Of a DNA stretch of 38,801 bases, positions 1 through 7,592 are shown in pieces. The DNA comes from an uncultured Christensenella sp. GTDB taxonomy: Bacteria; Bacillota; Clostridia; Christensenellales; UBA3700. Below the pieces are notes generated by a model. The model had not been told where the DNA came from, ran no database searches, and was given only the letters and a program-made list of their open reading frames with translations. Made by a program: the position numbers and the translations under genes. Location: assembly GCA_910577845.1 (NCBI GenBank), contig CAJTNA010000012.1, positions 1 to 38,801 of the forward strand, read 5' to 3'. Positions within the stretch are counted from its first letter, which is position 1; every line of letters begins with the position of its first letter.

Positions 1-69
1 TTGGACAATATTTTGGGTGAGGAAGAAAACTCAAAGCCTAATAAAAAGAAAAAGAATAAAAAAAGATAG
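1..69 (+). CDS. C-terminal end of a truncated gene, Lys-rich tail
   Basis: An open frame enters from the left edge and ends at TAG 67-69. Only 22 codons are visible. The protein ends in a strongly basic Lys/Asn/Arg tail after an acidic EEE patch. Such basic tails occur on RNA- or ribosome-binding proteins, and the YgiQ-type gene in this window also ends in one, but no family can be named. The frame could be fortuitous, because the coding part is so short. Confidence 0.4.
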   Translation: MDNILGEEENSKPNKKKKNKKR

Positions 70-344
70 TTAAAATAAAATGTTTGAAATTGAACTTACG
101 TGTTAGAAATTAAATTTAAGCTTTAATTGTTAGATGGTAAAACTTATATGTCAAAAGAGTAAAGGTTATAATAATATTATGTGATAGCTTAAGCAAAATT
201 TTGTATTTGTTATCATAATTATCAATTATTATCCAGTATTAAAAGTTGGCTTTTTATATGCATATGTGTATACTATTATTAATAAGAGAAACAACATATA
301 AATTTGTATTTTGCAAATTAATAACTAAAAAACACAACAAAAAT

Positions 345-372
345 CGGGACTAAATGTTAGTCCCGAGATTTT
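345..372. terminator. Bidirectional intrinsic terminator
   Basis: A perfect 8-bp stem, CGGGACTA 345-352 and TAGTCCCG 358-365, has a 5-nt loop. On the minus strand it is followed by a T-rich run (GATTTTTGTTG), on the plus strand by ATTTTG. It lies about 140 nt past the gdhA stop and also downstream of the truncated plus-strand gene, so it probably serves both. Confidence 0.75.
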
Positions 373-507
373 GTTTAATATCATTATTATTTTAAAGTAA
401 AATTAAATAATTTAAAATTGTGAAAATTTTAATTGCAATTTTACTTTTTTATTTGTAACTGCCATAAATAGGCAAGTTCAAAAAAACGCTTTGCAGTTTA
501 AGGTTAA

Positions 508-1863
508 TTAGATTATACCTTGTGCCATCATAGCTTCAGCAACTTTCTTGAAACCAGCAATGTTAGCACCAGCAACCAAGTTGTAGCCAAGACCTTCTGC
601 TTCTGCAGCTTCCATAGAGTTCTTGTGAATATTTTTCATAATTTGGTCAAGTTTAGCGTCAACCTCTTCAGCAGTCCAAGAATATCTCATACTATTTTGG
701 CTCATCTCAAGTGCAGAGCAAGCAACACCACCAGCGTTAACTGCTTTAGCAGGAGCACAAACAACACCTTTTTCCATTAGGAACTCAAGAGCTTCATTTG
801 TAGTTGGCATATTAGCAACTTCAATATAATATTTTACGCCGTTAGCAACGATTTGTTTTGCATCTTCAATTCTAACTTCGTTTTGAGTTGCACAAGGCAT
901 AACAACATCAACTTTCTCGCCCCAAGGTTTTTTACCAGCAAAGAATGGTACACCAAATTTGTCAGCATAATCTTTAGCTTTGTTTCTACCAGATGCACGC
1001 ATCTCAAGTAGATAGTTGATTTTTTCTGGAGTGCTTACGCCGTCTTTATCATAGATATATCCATCTGGACCAGAAATAGTAACAACTTTACCGCCAAGCT
1101 CTGTAATCTTAAGAACAGCACCCCAGCAAACATTACCAAAACCAGATAGAGCAAATGTCTTACCAGCAATTTTATCATTAAAGTGAGCAAGTACCTCACG
1201 AGTGAAATATGTAGCACCAAAACCAGTTGCCTCTGGACGAATCAAGCTACCACCATAAGATAGACCTTTACCAGTCAAAACACCATTTTCAAATGTGCCT
1301 TTAATACGTTTGTATTGACCATATAAGTAACCGATTTCTCTAGCACCAACGCCGATATCACCAGCTGGAACGTCAACATCTGGTCCGATATATTTGTAAA
1401 GCTCTGTCATAAAGCTTTGGCAGAATCTCATAACCTCAGCATCAGATTTACCACTTGGGTCAAAGTCAGAACCACCTTTACCACCACCAATTGGTAGACC
1501 AGTTAAGCTGTTTTTGAAAGTTTGCTCAAAACCAAGAAATTTCATAATGCCTATATATACAGTTGGGTGGAAACGTAGACCGCCCTTGTAAGGTCCTATT
1601 GCACCATTAAATTGTACTCTGTAACCTCTGTTTACTTGTACATTACCATTGTCGTCAACCCAAGGCACTCTAAAAGTGAAAGCACGCTCTGGCTCAACCA
1701 TTCTTTCAATTAGGTTAGCTTTTACATACTCTGGGTGTTTTTCAATGATAGGCTCAAGAGATTTTAAAACCTCTTCAACTGTTTGAATAAACTCTGGCTC
1801 ATTAGCATTTTTCTCACGAACCTTGTTTACAACATCTTGTAGATATTTATTAGTAAATTTCAT
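508..1863 (-). CDS. gdhA: NADP-type glutamate dehydrogenase
   Basis: This cytoplasmic enzyme makes glutamate from 2-oxoglutarate and ammonium using NAD(P)H, or runs in reverse. At 451 residues it matches the bacterial hexameric GdhA class. The substrate-binding stretch PYKGGLRFHP is at 91-100. The catalytic-lysine motif GLPIGGGKGGSDFDP is at 122-136 (K129), and the catalytic Asp lies in PAGDIGVG (D169). The Rossmann motif GFGNV is at 241-245. The ATG is preceded by GGAGG at 1873-1877 with 9-nt spacing, and a promoter lies just upstream. The gene stands alone as a monocistron. Preference for NADP(H) is inferred from family membership and is not proven by a residue I can point to. Confidence 0.97.
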   Translation of the reverse strand: MKFTNKYLQDVVNKVREKNANEPEFIQTVEEVLKSLEPIIEKHPEYVKANLIERMVEPERAFTFRVPWVDDNGNVQVNRGYRVQFNGAIGPYKGGLRFHPTVYIGIMKFLGFEQTFKNSLTGLPIGGGKGGSDFDPSGKSDAEVMRFCQSFMTELYKYIGPDVDVPAGDIGVGAREIGYLYGQYKRIKGTFENGVLTGKGLSYGGSLIRPEATGFGATYFTREVLAHFNDKIAGKTFALSGFGNVCWGAVLKITELGGKVVTISGPDGYIYDKDGVSTPEKINYLLEMRASGRNKAKDYADKFGVPFFAGKKPWGEKVDVVMPCATQNEVRIEDAKQIVANGVKYYIEVANMPTTNEALEFLMEKGVVCAPAKAVNAGGVACSALEMSQNSMRYSWTAEEVDAKLDQIMKNIHKNSMEAAEAEGLGYNLVAGANIAGFKKVAEAMMAQGII

Positions 1864-1899
1864 TATACTATACCTCCATAGTAAATTCTAATTGAGTTA

Positions 1900-1928
1900 A
1901 TTATATAACAAAATTAATTGATAATCAA
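1900..1928 (-). promoter_or_regulatory. gdhA promoter
   Basis: On the minus strand, -35 TTGATT (1928-1923) and -10 TATAAT (1905-1900) are separated by 17 bp, about 35 nt before the gdhA ATG. The -35 lies inside the palindrome ATTGATAATCAAT (1917-1929), a possible operator, though in DNA this AT-rich it may be chance. Confidence 0.6.
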
Positions 1929-2095
1929 TAATTTTTTACTACTTTTTTTTAATTTTGCTAAAACAATTACTTAATGTTGATATAGTGTATGGTTATAGTT
2001 ATTACTATTGTGCTTTATTTATGTTATATTTTTTGTTTTTTGCTTTCATAATTCATAAATCAAAAAATTATACATATAATATCTTGAAAATAAAA

Positions 2096-2111
2096 GTTCG
2101 CAAATGCGAAC
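2096..2111. promoter_or_regulatory. Operator-like palindrome, copy 1
   Basis: GTTCGC-AAAT-GCGAAC is a perfect 6-4-6 inverted repeat. It sits immediately upstream of a -35 box (TTGACA 2118-2123) and is centred about 49 nt before the predicted transcription start. TTCGC-N4-GCGAA has the same geometry as CRP/FNR-family sites (5-4-5, TT...AA ends). The GC-rich word stands out in DNA that is otherwise almost all A/T. Confidence 0.7.
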
Positions 2112-2117
2112 AAATGG

Positions 2118-2146
2118 TTGACAAAAGAAAAAAAATGGTATAAAAT
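2118..2146 (+). promoter_or_regulatory. Promoter P1 of the ygbA-ABC-ECF operon
   Basis: -35 TTGACA (2118-2123) and -10 TAAAAT (2141-2146) are separated by 17 bp. Operator copy 1 lies directly upstream. The resulting leader to ygbA would be about 325 nt. Confidence 0.6.
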
Positions 2147-2272
2147 AATAACTGCATATAATGAATAGTGAAAACTCCAGTGAATGGTGAAACTAATGGA
2201 TTTACAAGTACTAACTTATATCATTTGTTAAAACTAAAAAGTAAAAAATGGATAAATTTTTTTTGACATTAA

Positions 2273-2288
2273 GTTCGCAACAGCGAAC
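2273..2288. promoter_or_regulatory. Operator-like palindrome, copy 2
   Basis: GTTCGC-AACA-GCGAAC has the same 6-bp arms as copies 1 and 3, with a different 4-nt centre. Its midpoint is 42-43 nt before the start predicted from TATAAT 2311-2316, essentially the class II activator position (-41.5) of CRP/FNR proteins. That promoter lacks a good -35 box, as expected if an activator is needed. A TTGACA lies just left of it at 2263-2268, but no matching -10 is seen at proper spacing. Confidence 0.7.
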
Positions 2289-2310
2289 TGCAATTAAAAA
2301 ATTTTTTTCC

Positions 2311-2316
2311 TATAAT
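2311..2316 (+). promoter_or_regulatory. -10 box of probable second promoter P2
   Basis: A perfect TATAAT has only a poor -35 (CTGCAA near 2288-2293) at 17-bp spacing. It is flanked by operator copy 2 at about -42 and copy 3 at about +16 to +31, so one site is placed to activate and the other to block. Confidence 0.5.
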
Positions 2317-2337
2317 TTTTATTTTTTTTAAATTATG

Positions 2338-2353
2338 GTTCGCAAATGCGAAC
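2338..2353. promoter_or_regulatory. Operator-like palindrome, copy 3
   Basis: GTTCGC-AAAT-GCGAAC is identical to copy 1 over all 16 bases. It lies downstream of the P2 -10 box and 123 nt before the ygbA start. Confidence 0.7.
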
Positions 2354-2476
2354 TTTAATTAACATTAATACTTAAGTGTTTGCAATAGAATTTAATTTTA
2401 TTGCTAAAAGGTAAAAATTATTAAAGTATCTTAATTATAAATAATAATATTTTTAACTAATTTGCAAGGAGAAAGT

Positions 2477-2848
2477 ATGAATAGTGAATTGAAGAAATGG
2501 AAAAATGAAAACGAAATGATACCATTAATGATAATTATGTATTGCCGTAGTAAACATAAGTTAGCAAGAAAACAATATGAAATAAAGCATAGTTGTTTAT
2601 GTCAAGATTGTTATGAGTTAATGCAATACACACTTTATAGGCTTTCAAAATGTCCATTTAAAGAAAATAAAGGATTTTGTTCATTTTGTAAAATAAATTG
2701 CTATAAATCTGATATGAGAGAAAAGATGAGAAAAGTTATGAGATACTCTGGTTATAGAATGGTGTTTAGACATCCGATTATTGTAATGGCACATTTGAAA
2801 CAACAATTAAAATACAAGTTAGGCATAAAAAGAGGTGTTAAAAAATGA
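2477..2848 (+). CDS. ygbA: YgbA-family Cys-rich protein (nitrosative-stress associated)
   Basis: The 123-residue product resembles the YgbA_NO family ('nitrous oxide-stimulated promoter'). It has eight Cys: C23, C40, C42, C45, C59, C68, C71 and C75. They are arranged as CxCxxC, then CPF, then CxxCxxxC, followed by MRxxMRxVMRYSG and the HP...HL segment near residues 80-106. The clusters suggest a bound metal or Fe-S cluster (inference). In E. coli ygbA is under NsrR control and linked to nitric oxide stress; its biochemistry is unclear. The start chosen is ATG 2477, because AAGGAG lies at 2466-2471, rather than an upstream TTG at 2462. The stop overlaps the next start (ATGA), so it heads a translationally coupled operon. 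Confidence 0.75.
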   Translation: MNSELKKWKNENEMIPLMIIMYCRSKHKLARKQYEIKHSCLCQDCYELMQYTLYRLSKCPFKENKGFCSFCKINCYKSDMREKMRKVMRYSGYRMVFRHPIIVMAHLKQQLKYKLGIKRGVKK

Positions 2849-4563
2849 TTGATAAGCAATTATTTAAACTTATTGGAAAAGATAAAAAATATATCTTATT
2901 TATAACAATTTTGCAATTAATAGGTCTACTTTCAAATTTAGGTATAACAGCCAGTATTTGTTGGTTAATATATATAGCGATTAACAAAGGAAATATGTTA
3001 ACATATTTATATCCTTTAATTTGTGCTATTGCTTGCATATCTATAAGATATATTACAACTAGAGCAACTGGAAAATTAAAAGATATTGTTGGTAGAAAAG
3101 TAAAAACTAATTTAAGAGAGAGTATCTATAATAAGATGTTGATATTAGGTATGAAAGAAACTGAAAATATTGGTGTTGCTGGAATTACTCAAATAAGTTT
3201 GGAAGGCGTAGAACAATTAGATATGTATTTTGCAAGTTATTTACCACAATTCTTTTTTTCAATATTTGCACCAATAATATTATTTATAATTTGTGTTTGG
3301 ATAGATTGGCGAACATCTTTAGTGTTACTTGCTTGCGTTCCATTAATTCCGCTTTCAATTATTGCTGTATCAAAATATGCAAAAAAAATATTTGCAAAAT
3401 ATTGGGATAGGTACACTTCAATGGGGGATAAGTTTTTAGATAATGTACAAGGGTTAAAAGAATTAATAATATTGAAAGCAGATGAAAGTCAGCATAATAA
3501 AATGTATGTGCAAGCAGAAGAGTTTAGAAAAATCACGATGAAAGTTTTGGTTATGCAACTTGCTAGCACAACAATAATGGACTTAGTTGCTTATGGTGGG
3601 GCAAGTATAGGAATTGCATTGAGTATTTGTGGCTGTGCATATTGGGGTTTGCAACCAATTTACGCTTTATTTTTAATACTTATAGCTGTTGAATTTTTCT
3701 TGCCTTTACGAGCTTTTGGAACAGCTTTTCATATTGCGATGAATGGTATTAGTGCAGGTAAAAAGATAATCAATTTACTTAATCTGCCTAACCCAAAGTG
3801 GGGATTGCAAGAACTTAGCAAAAAATCCATTGAACTACAATGTGTAACATTCTCATATGACAATGAAAGAGATGTACTTAAAGATGTCAGTATGGTATTT
3901 CCTAGCAAAGGATTTACATCTATAGTTGGCGAAAGTGGTTGTGGAAAAAGTACGATTGTAAAATTGTTAATTGGGGCATATCAACCTAAAAAAGGCAGTG
4001 TTATTGTTGGGGGTATTTCTCTAGAGGAATTAGATAATAAAAATTACTATTCAAATATTGCAGTTGTTAGTTATAATACATATATTTTCAATCAAAGTAT
4101 TAGGGAAAATTTTTTACTTGCTAATGAATGTGCTACAGACTGGCAAATATATGAGGCATTAAAAGAGGTCAATCTTGATAATTTTGTTAAAAGCAATGGC
4201 GGTTTGGATAAGATGATTTCAGAAGATGCAAATAATCTATCTGGTGGACAAAGGCAGAGATTGGCATTGGCAATCAATTTGGTTGCAAATAAAGATATTT
4301 ATATATTTGATGAGGCTACTAGCAACATTGATGTTGAAAGTGAGGCGATTATAATGAAAAATATCAAAAAACTTTCTGCAAACAAAAATGTAATTGTAAT
4401 TTCACATCGTCTTGCAAATGTTGTATCAGCAGATAATATTTATTTTTTGCAACGTGGTGAGGTCAAAGAGTGTGGAACTCACGATTTTCTTATGAAACAA
4501 AAGCAGTTGTATGAAAAATTATTTACAGCACAAAAAAACTTAGAGGAAGGATACAAATTATGA
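2845..4563 (+). CDS. Half-ABC exporter (CydD/CydC-like), first subunit
   Basis: This 572-residue protein has a six-helix transmembrane exporter domain (about 1-310) followed by an ATPase domain. Walker A GESGCGKST is near 362-370, the signature LSGGQRQR near 465-472, then Walker B IYIFDEAT and the switch His in VISHR. It presumably pairs with the next gene as a heterodimer that pumps a small molecule outward; CydDC-type pumps are tied to thiol/haem handling, but the substrate here is unknown. Where the Q-loop Gln is expected the sequence reads VVSYNTYIF, with Tyr instead of Gln, whereas the partner has VSQ. Its start overlaps the ygbA stop by 4 nt and its stop overlaps the next start by 4 nt. 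Confidence 0.9.
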   Translation: MIDKQLFKLIGKDKKYILFITILQLIGLLSNLGITASICWLIYIAINKGNMLTYLYPLICAIACISIRYITTRATGKLKDIVGRKVKTNLRESIYNKMLILGMKETENIGVAGITQISLEGVEQLDMYFASYLPQFFFSIFAPIILFIICVWIDWRTSLVLLACVPLIPLSIIAVSKYAKKIFAKYWDRYTSMGDKFLDNVQGLKELIILKADESQHNKMYVQAEEFRKITMKVLVMQLASTTIMDLVAYGGASIGIALSICGCAYWGLQPIYALFLILIAVEFFLPLRAFGTAFHIAMNGISAGKKIINLLNLPNPKWGLQELSKKSIELQCVTFSYDNERDVLKDVSMVFPSKGFTSIVGESGCGKSTIVKLLIGAYQPKKGSVIVGGISLEELDNKNYYSNIAVVSYNTYIFNQSIRENFLLANECATDWQIYEALKEVNLDNFVKSNGGLDKMISEDANNLSGGQRQRLALAINLVANKDIYIFDEATSNIDVESEAIIMKNIKKLSANKNVIVISHRLANVVSADNIYFLQRGEVKECGTHDFLMKQKQLYEKLFTAQKNLEEGYKL

Positions 4564-6248
4564 AAAAACAAACAAGGCGAAGTGGAATAATAATAATGTC
4601 AAGTCTTATAATTTTGCTAGGTAGTCTTGCTTATGTAATGCTTTTGGCTATCATAAATGGTAGCTTGGGATTTTTGTGTGCAATGGGTGTAACTATATTT
4701 GGAGCAATTGGAGTAGCAAAAGCAATTGGTGAGTCTATTGCAATGTCATATGGCTTGATAATTGGTCTTTCAATTACTTGTGGAGTATTGAGAGGTTTGT
4801 TAAGATATTTTGAACAATATAGTAATCATTACATAGCATTTAAGCTTTTGGCAGTTTTGCGTTATAAAGTTTTTAAAGCTTTACGTAGGCTTTGTCCAGC
4901 TAAGCTTGAGAGTAAACAAAAAGGTAGCATAATTGCTATGATTACTAGTGATATTGAAACATTAGAAGTATTTTATGCACATACAATATCACCTATCTGT
5001 ATTGCTATTATTGTGTCAACAATTGTTATTTTGTTTGTTGGCTTTATATCAAGTTGGTATCTTGCATTGATTACAATCATTGGATATATATCTATTGGAG
5101 TATGTATACCTATAATTTCCTCAAAAAGATTGAAAGAATGTGGAGTAATGTATAGAGAGCAATTTTCTTCTTTTAATGCTTATTTTATGGATAGTTTAAA
5201 GGGAATAAAAGATATTATATTGAATAATGCGGGATATAGTCGTGGAAAAGAAATAAATAAACGCTCTGCATTAATGCTTGAACAAACAAAAAGTATAAGA
5301 AGTAAATCAACAAAGGCTTTTGCCATAACCGAACTAATAGTATCAATATTTATATTGTTAACAATTGTTACGTGTATACTATTGTTGAGCTTTGAAAAAC
5401 TATCAATAGGCAAAATGATAATAAGTGCAGTAACAATTTTTGGGTCTTTTGGACCTGTAATTGCAATTTCAGCTTTGCCAAGTAATCTAACTCAAACTTT
5501 TGCAAGTGGTGATAGAGTATTAAATTTATTAGCAGAGAAACCAGTAGTAGAAAAAATTGAAAATGCAGTTGATTTTGAATATGAAAATTTAGAAGTTACA
5601 AATTTGTCCTTTTGCTATAATGACACATTTAAAGTATTGCAAGATATAAAAATGAATGTAAAAAAAGGTGAGATTGTTGGCATTATTGGCAAGAGCGGTT
5701 GTGGAAAGTCAACTTTGCTTAAATTATTACTTAGATTTTGGGAAAAAGATTTAGGAGAGATAAATTATAATGGAAACGACATTACTTGTATTAATACAGA
5801 TAATTTATTGCAAAATGTTACTTTGGTAAGTCAAACAACATATTTATTTGACGAAAGCATAGAGAATAATTTACTTATGGCAAACCCAAACGCCACTGCA
5901 GAAGATATTGAGAATGCTTGCAAAATGGCATCTATACATAACTTTATTTTGACATTGCCACAAGGTTACAAAACAAAAGTGGGTATGTTAGGTGATAATT
6001 TGTCTGCAGGTGAAAAACAGCGTATTGGTTTAGCACGTGCTTTTTTAAGAGGTAGTGAATTGATTTTGCTTGATGAACCTACGAGTAATGTAGATAGTAT
6101 AAATGAGGGGATAATTTTAAAGGCTTTAAAGGAACAGAAAAATAAAAAAGGTATAATTCTTGTGTCACATAGGGAAAGCACAATGGCAATTGCAGACCGT
6201 ATATATCATATTGACAATGGAAAGATGAGGGAGGTTACGTATGACTGA
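4560..6248 (+). CDS. Half-ABC exporter (CydD/CydC-like), second subunit
   Basis: This 562-residue protein has an N-terminal six-helix membrane domain (about 1-310) and a C-terminal ATPase. Walker A GKSGCGKST is near 376-384, a normal Q-loop LVSQ follows, then the signature LSAGEKQR near 481, Walker B LILLDEPT and the switch His in LVSHRES. The signature has Ala (LSAGE) in place of the usual Gly (LSGGQ), a difference common in heterodimeric exporters. It overlaps the previous gene by 4 nt and the following gene by 8 nt, consistent with obligate co-expression. Confidence 0.9.
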   Translation: MKKQTRRSGIIIMSSLIILLGSLAYVMLLAIINGSLGFLCAMGVTIFGAIGVAKAIGESIAMSYGLIIGLSITCGVLRGLLRYFEQYSNHYIAFKLLAVLRYKVFKALRRLCPAKLESKQKGSIIAMITSDIETLEVFYAHTISPICIAIIVSTIVILFVGFISSWYLALITIIGYISIGVCIPIISSKRLKECGVMYREQFSSFNAYFMDSLKGIKDIILNNAGYSRGKEINKRSALMLEQTKSIRSKSTKAFAITELIVSIFILLTIVTCILLLSFEKLSIGKMIISAVTIFGSFGPVIAISALPSNLTQTFASGDRVLNLLAEKPVVEKIENAVDFEYENLEVTNLSFCYNDTFKVLQDIKMNVKKGEIVGIIGKSGCGKSTLLKLLLRFWEKDLGEINYNGNDITCINTDNLLQNVTLVSQTTYLFDESIENNLLMANPNATAEDIENACKMASIHNFILTLPQGYKTKVGMLGDNLSAGEKQRIGLARAFLRGSELILLDEPTSNVDSINEGIILKALKEQKNKKGIILVSHRESTMAIADRIYHIDNGKMREVTYD

Positions 6249-6915
6249 TAGAGAAAAAGCTATAGCAGAATTATTAGAATCATTAAAAGATAGCAAAAAT
6301 ACAGAAGAATTATACAATAATGATAGATGCGATAATAAAAGTGCAACAAAAAAAGTGTTTGATAAATTTAAAATAAAAGATATTGTTTTTTTAGCAATAA
6401 TTACTACGTGTACTTTGATTACTGGGGCTATTATGCCATTACTTGTAAATATTCCAGTTTTTGGTATTATTCAGTTAGGATTAGGCTTGCAGTTTTCTAT
6501 ATTTCCTGTTATTGGAATGATGAAAGTTCGTAAACCATTTTCATTATTGCTACAATCTGCATTTATCTCTATTTTTTTGGCATTTATGTTTCCACCTATG
6601 GTACTTTTGTTAGTTTGTTCTATAGTTGTAGAATTACTTACTTTAATAGTATTCAAAGGTTATAAAAATGATTGGGCGTGTGTTTTTTCTGGAACTTTAT
6701 ATATGCCAATGACTATGCCTCTGTTGTATATGTATTATAATGTCTTTTATACTATTAGTGGCAATGAAAAATCCGCTGTTTCAATGTTTATAGGTTGTAA
6801 AAATTATGGTATGATTATTGGTATGACTATTGCTGTTATTTTGCTATGCTTTGTTGGCTCAGTTATTGGAATGGTTATTGCAAGAGAATTGAAAAAGGCA
6901 GGTAAATTGAAATAA
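6241..6915 (+). CDS. ECF transporter S component (Trep_Strep/MptA-like)
   Basis: This is a likely substrate-binding membrane subunit of an energy-coupling-factor importer. The 224 residues comprise a charged N-terminal extension of about 45 residues and then about six hydrophobic helices. It ends in a basic RELKKAGKLK segment, which recalls the Trep_Strep family (hydrophobic proteins of about 190 residues with a basic C-terminal motif). The family call is from memory of that pattern and is tentative; the role as S component rests mainly on its place before T and A. The ATG 6241 is preceded by GAGGGAGG 6227-6234. The substrate is unknown. Confidence 0.75.
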   Translation: MTDREKAIAELLESLKDSKNTEELYNNDRCDNKSATKKVFDKFKIKDIVFLAIITTCTLITGAIMPLLVNIPVFGIIQLGLGLQFSIFPVIGMMKVRKPFSLLLQSAFISIFLAFMFPPMVLLLVCSIVVELLTLIVFKGYKNDWACVFSGTLYMPMTMPLLYMYYNVFYTISGNEKSAVSMFIGCKNYGMIIGMTIAVILLCFVGSVIGMVIARELKKAGKLK

Positions 6916-7592
6916 TGAATTTTATTAAATACAAAAATAATTTATATCCATTAATAGCTATTTTGTCCTCTTTACTAATTTTAGTTGTAGGACTTGTTAT
7001 GGCAAAGTCAATCAAATGTACATATTTTTTGATATTTGTTTTATTTTGGCTAATTATGTTTGGCTGTTATAAACAAGTTATAAAAATGTCATTAATTTTT
7101 ATTGTTATAGGAGGTTGTTTTACAATAATATGTTATTTTTCATCAAATAAAAATATTATTTCTGCACTTAGTATGCTAAATCGGTTTGGTGCAGTATTTA
7201 TTGCAATTGTGCCAAGTATAAGTGTAAAACCAGTTGCTATGACTAGAAATCTTTCACAGTTACATACACCACGAAGTATTGTTTTAGGACTTCTTATTAC
7301 AATATCATATCTACCAGTACTAAAAATGGAAATAAAACGAGTAAGCGAAGCAATGAAAACACGTGGTGTGGGTAGTATTTTTAATCCTAAAATTTTTTAT
7401 CGGGCTTTTTTGATACCATTAATAACACGTATTGTTGATATATCTGATACTCTCTCTTTATCAATTGAAACACGTGGATTTACGCTAGGTAAAAGCAATT
7501 ATACAATATATAAAAAAGAAAAAATTTATTTTTTAGATGTGATATATATTTTAGGACTAATTATAAGTATTATTTTGGTGGTATTATTATGA
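6915..7592 (+). CDS. ECF transporter T component (EcfT)
   Basis: This 225-residue membrane subunit links the S component to the ATPases. N-terminal hydrophobic helices are followed by a cytoplasmic region with the two conserved Arg-Gly coupling motifs, AMKTRGV near 146-152 and SIETRGF near 182-188, which in EcfT proteins contact the ATPases. A final hydrophobic helix closes the protein. Its ATG overlaps the S-component stop by one base (TAATG) and its TGA overlaps the next ATG by four. Confidence 0.9.
   Translation: MNFIKYKNNLYPLIAILSSLLILVVGLVMAKSIKCTYFLIFVLFWLIMFGCYKQVIKMSLIFIVIGGCFTIICYFSSNKNIISALSMLNRFGAVFIAIVPSISVKPVAMTRNLSQLHTPRSIVLGLLITISYLPVLKMEIKRVSEAMKTRGVGSIFNPKIFYRAFLIPLITRIVDISDTLSLSIETRGFTLGKSNYTIYKKEKIYFLDVIYILGLIISIILVVLL

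Noticed and set aside
1955..2143. 62-codon open frame upstream of the operon
   Set aside because: It starts at a TTG with no ribosome site and covers operator copy 1 and promoter P1. It is more likely noncoding.
2096..2353. Retron or toxin-antitoxin locus near the palindromes
   Set aside because: No reverse transcriptase and no toxin/antitoxin pair. The palindromes fit operators better.
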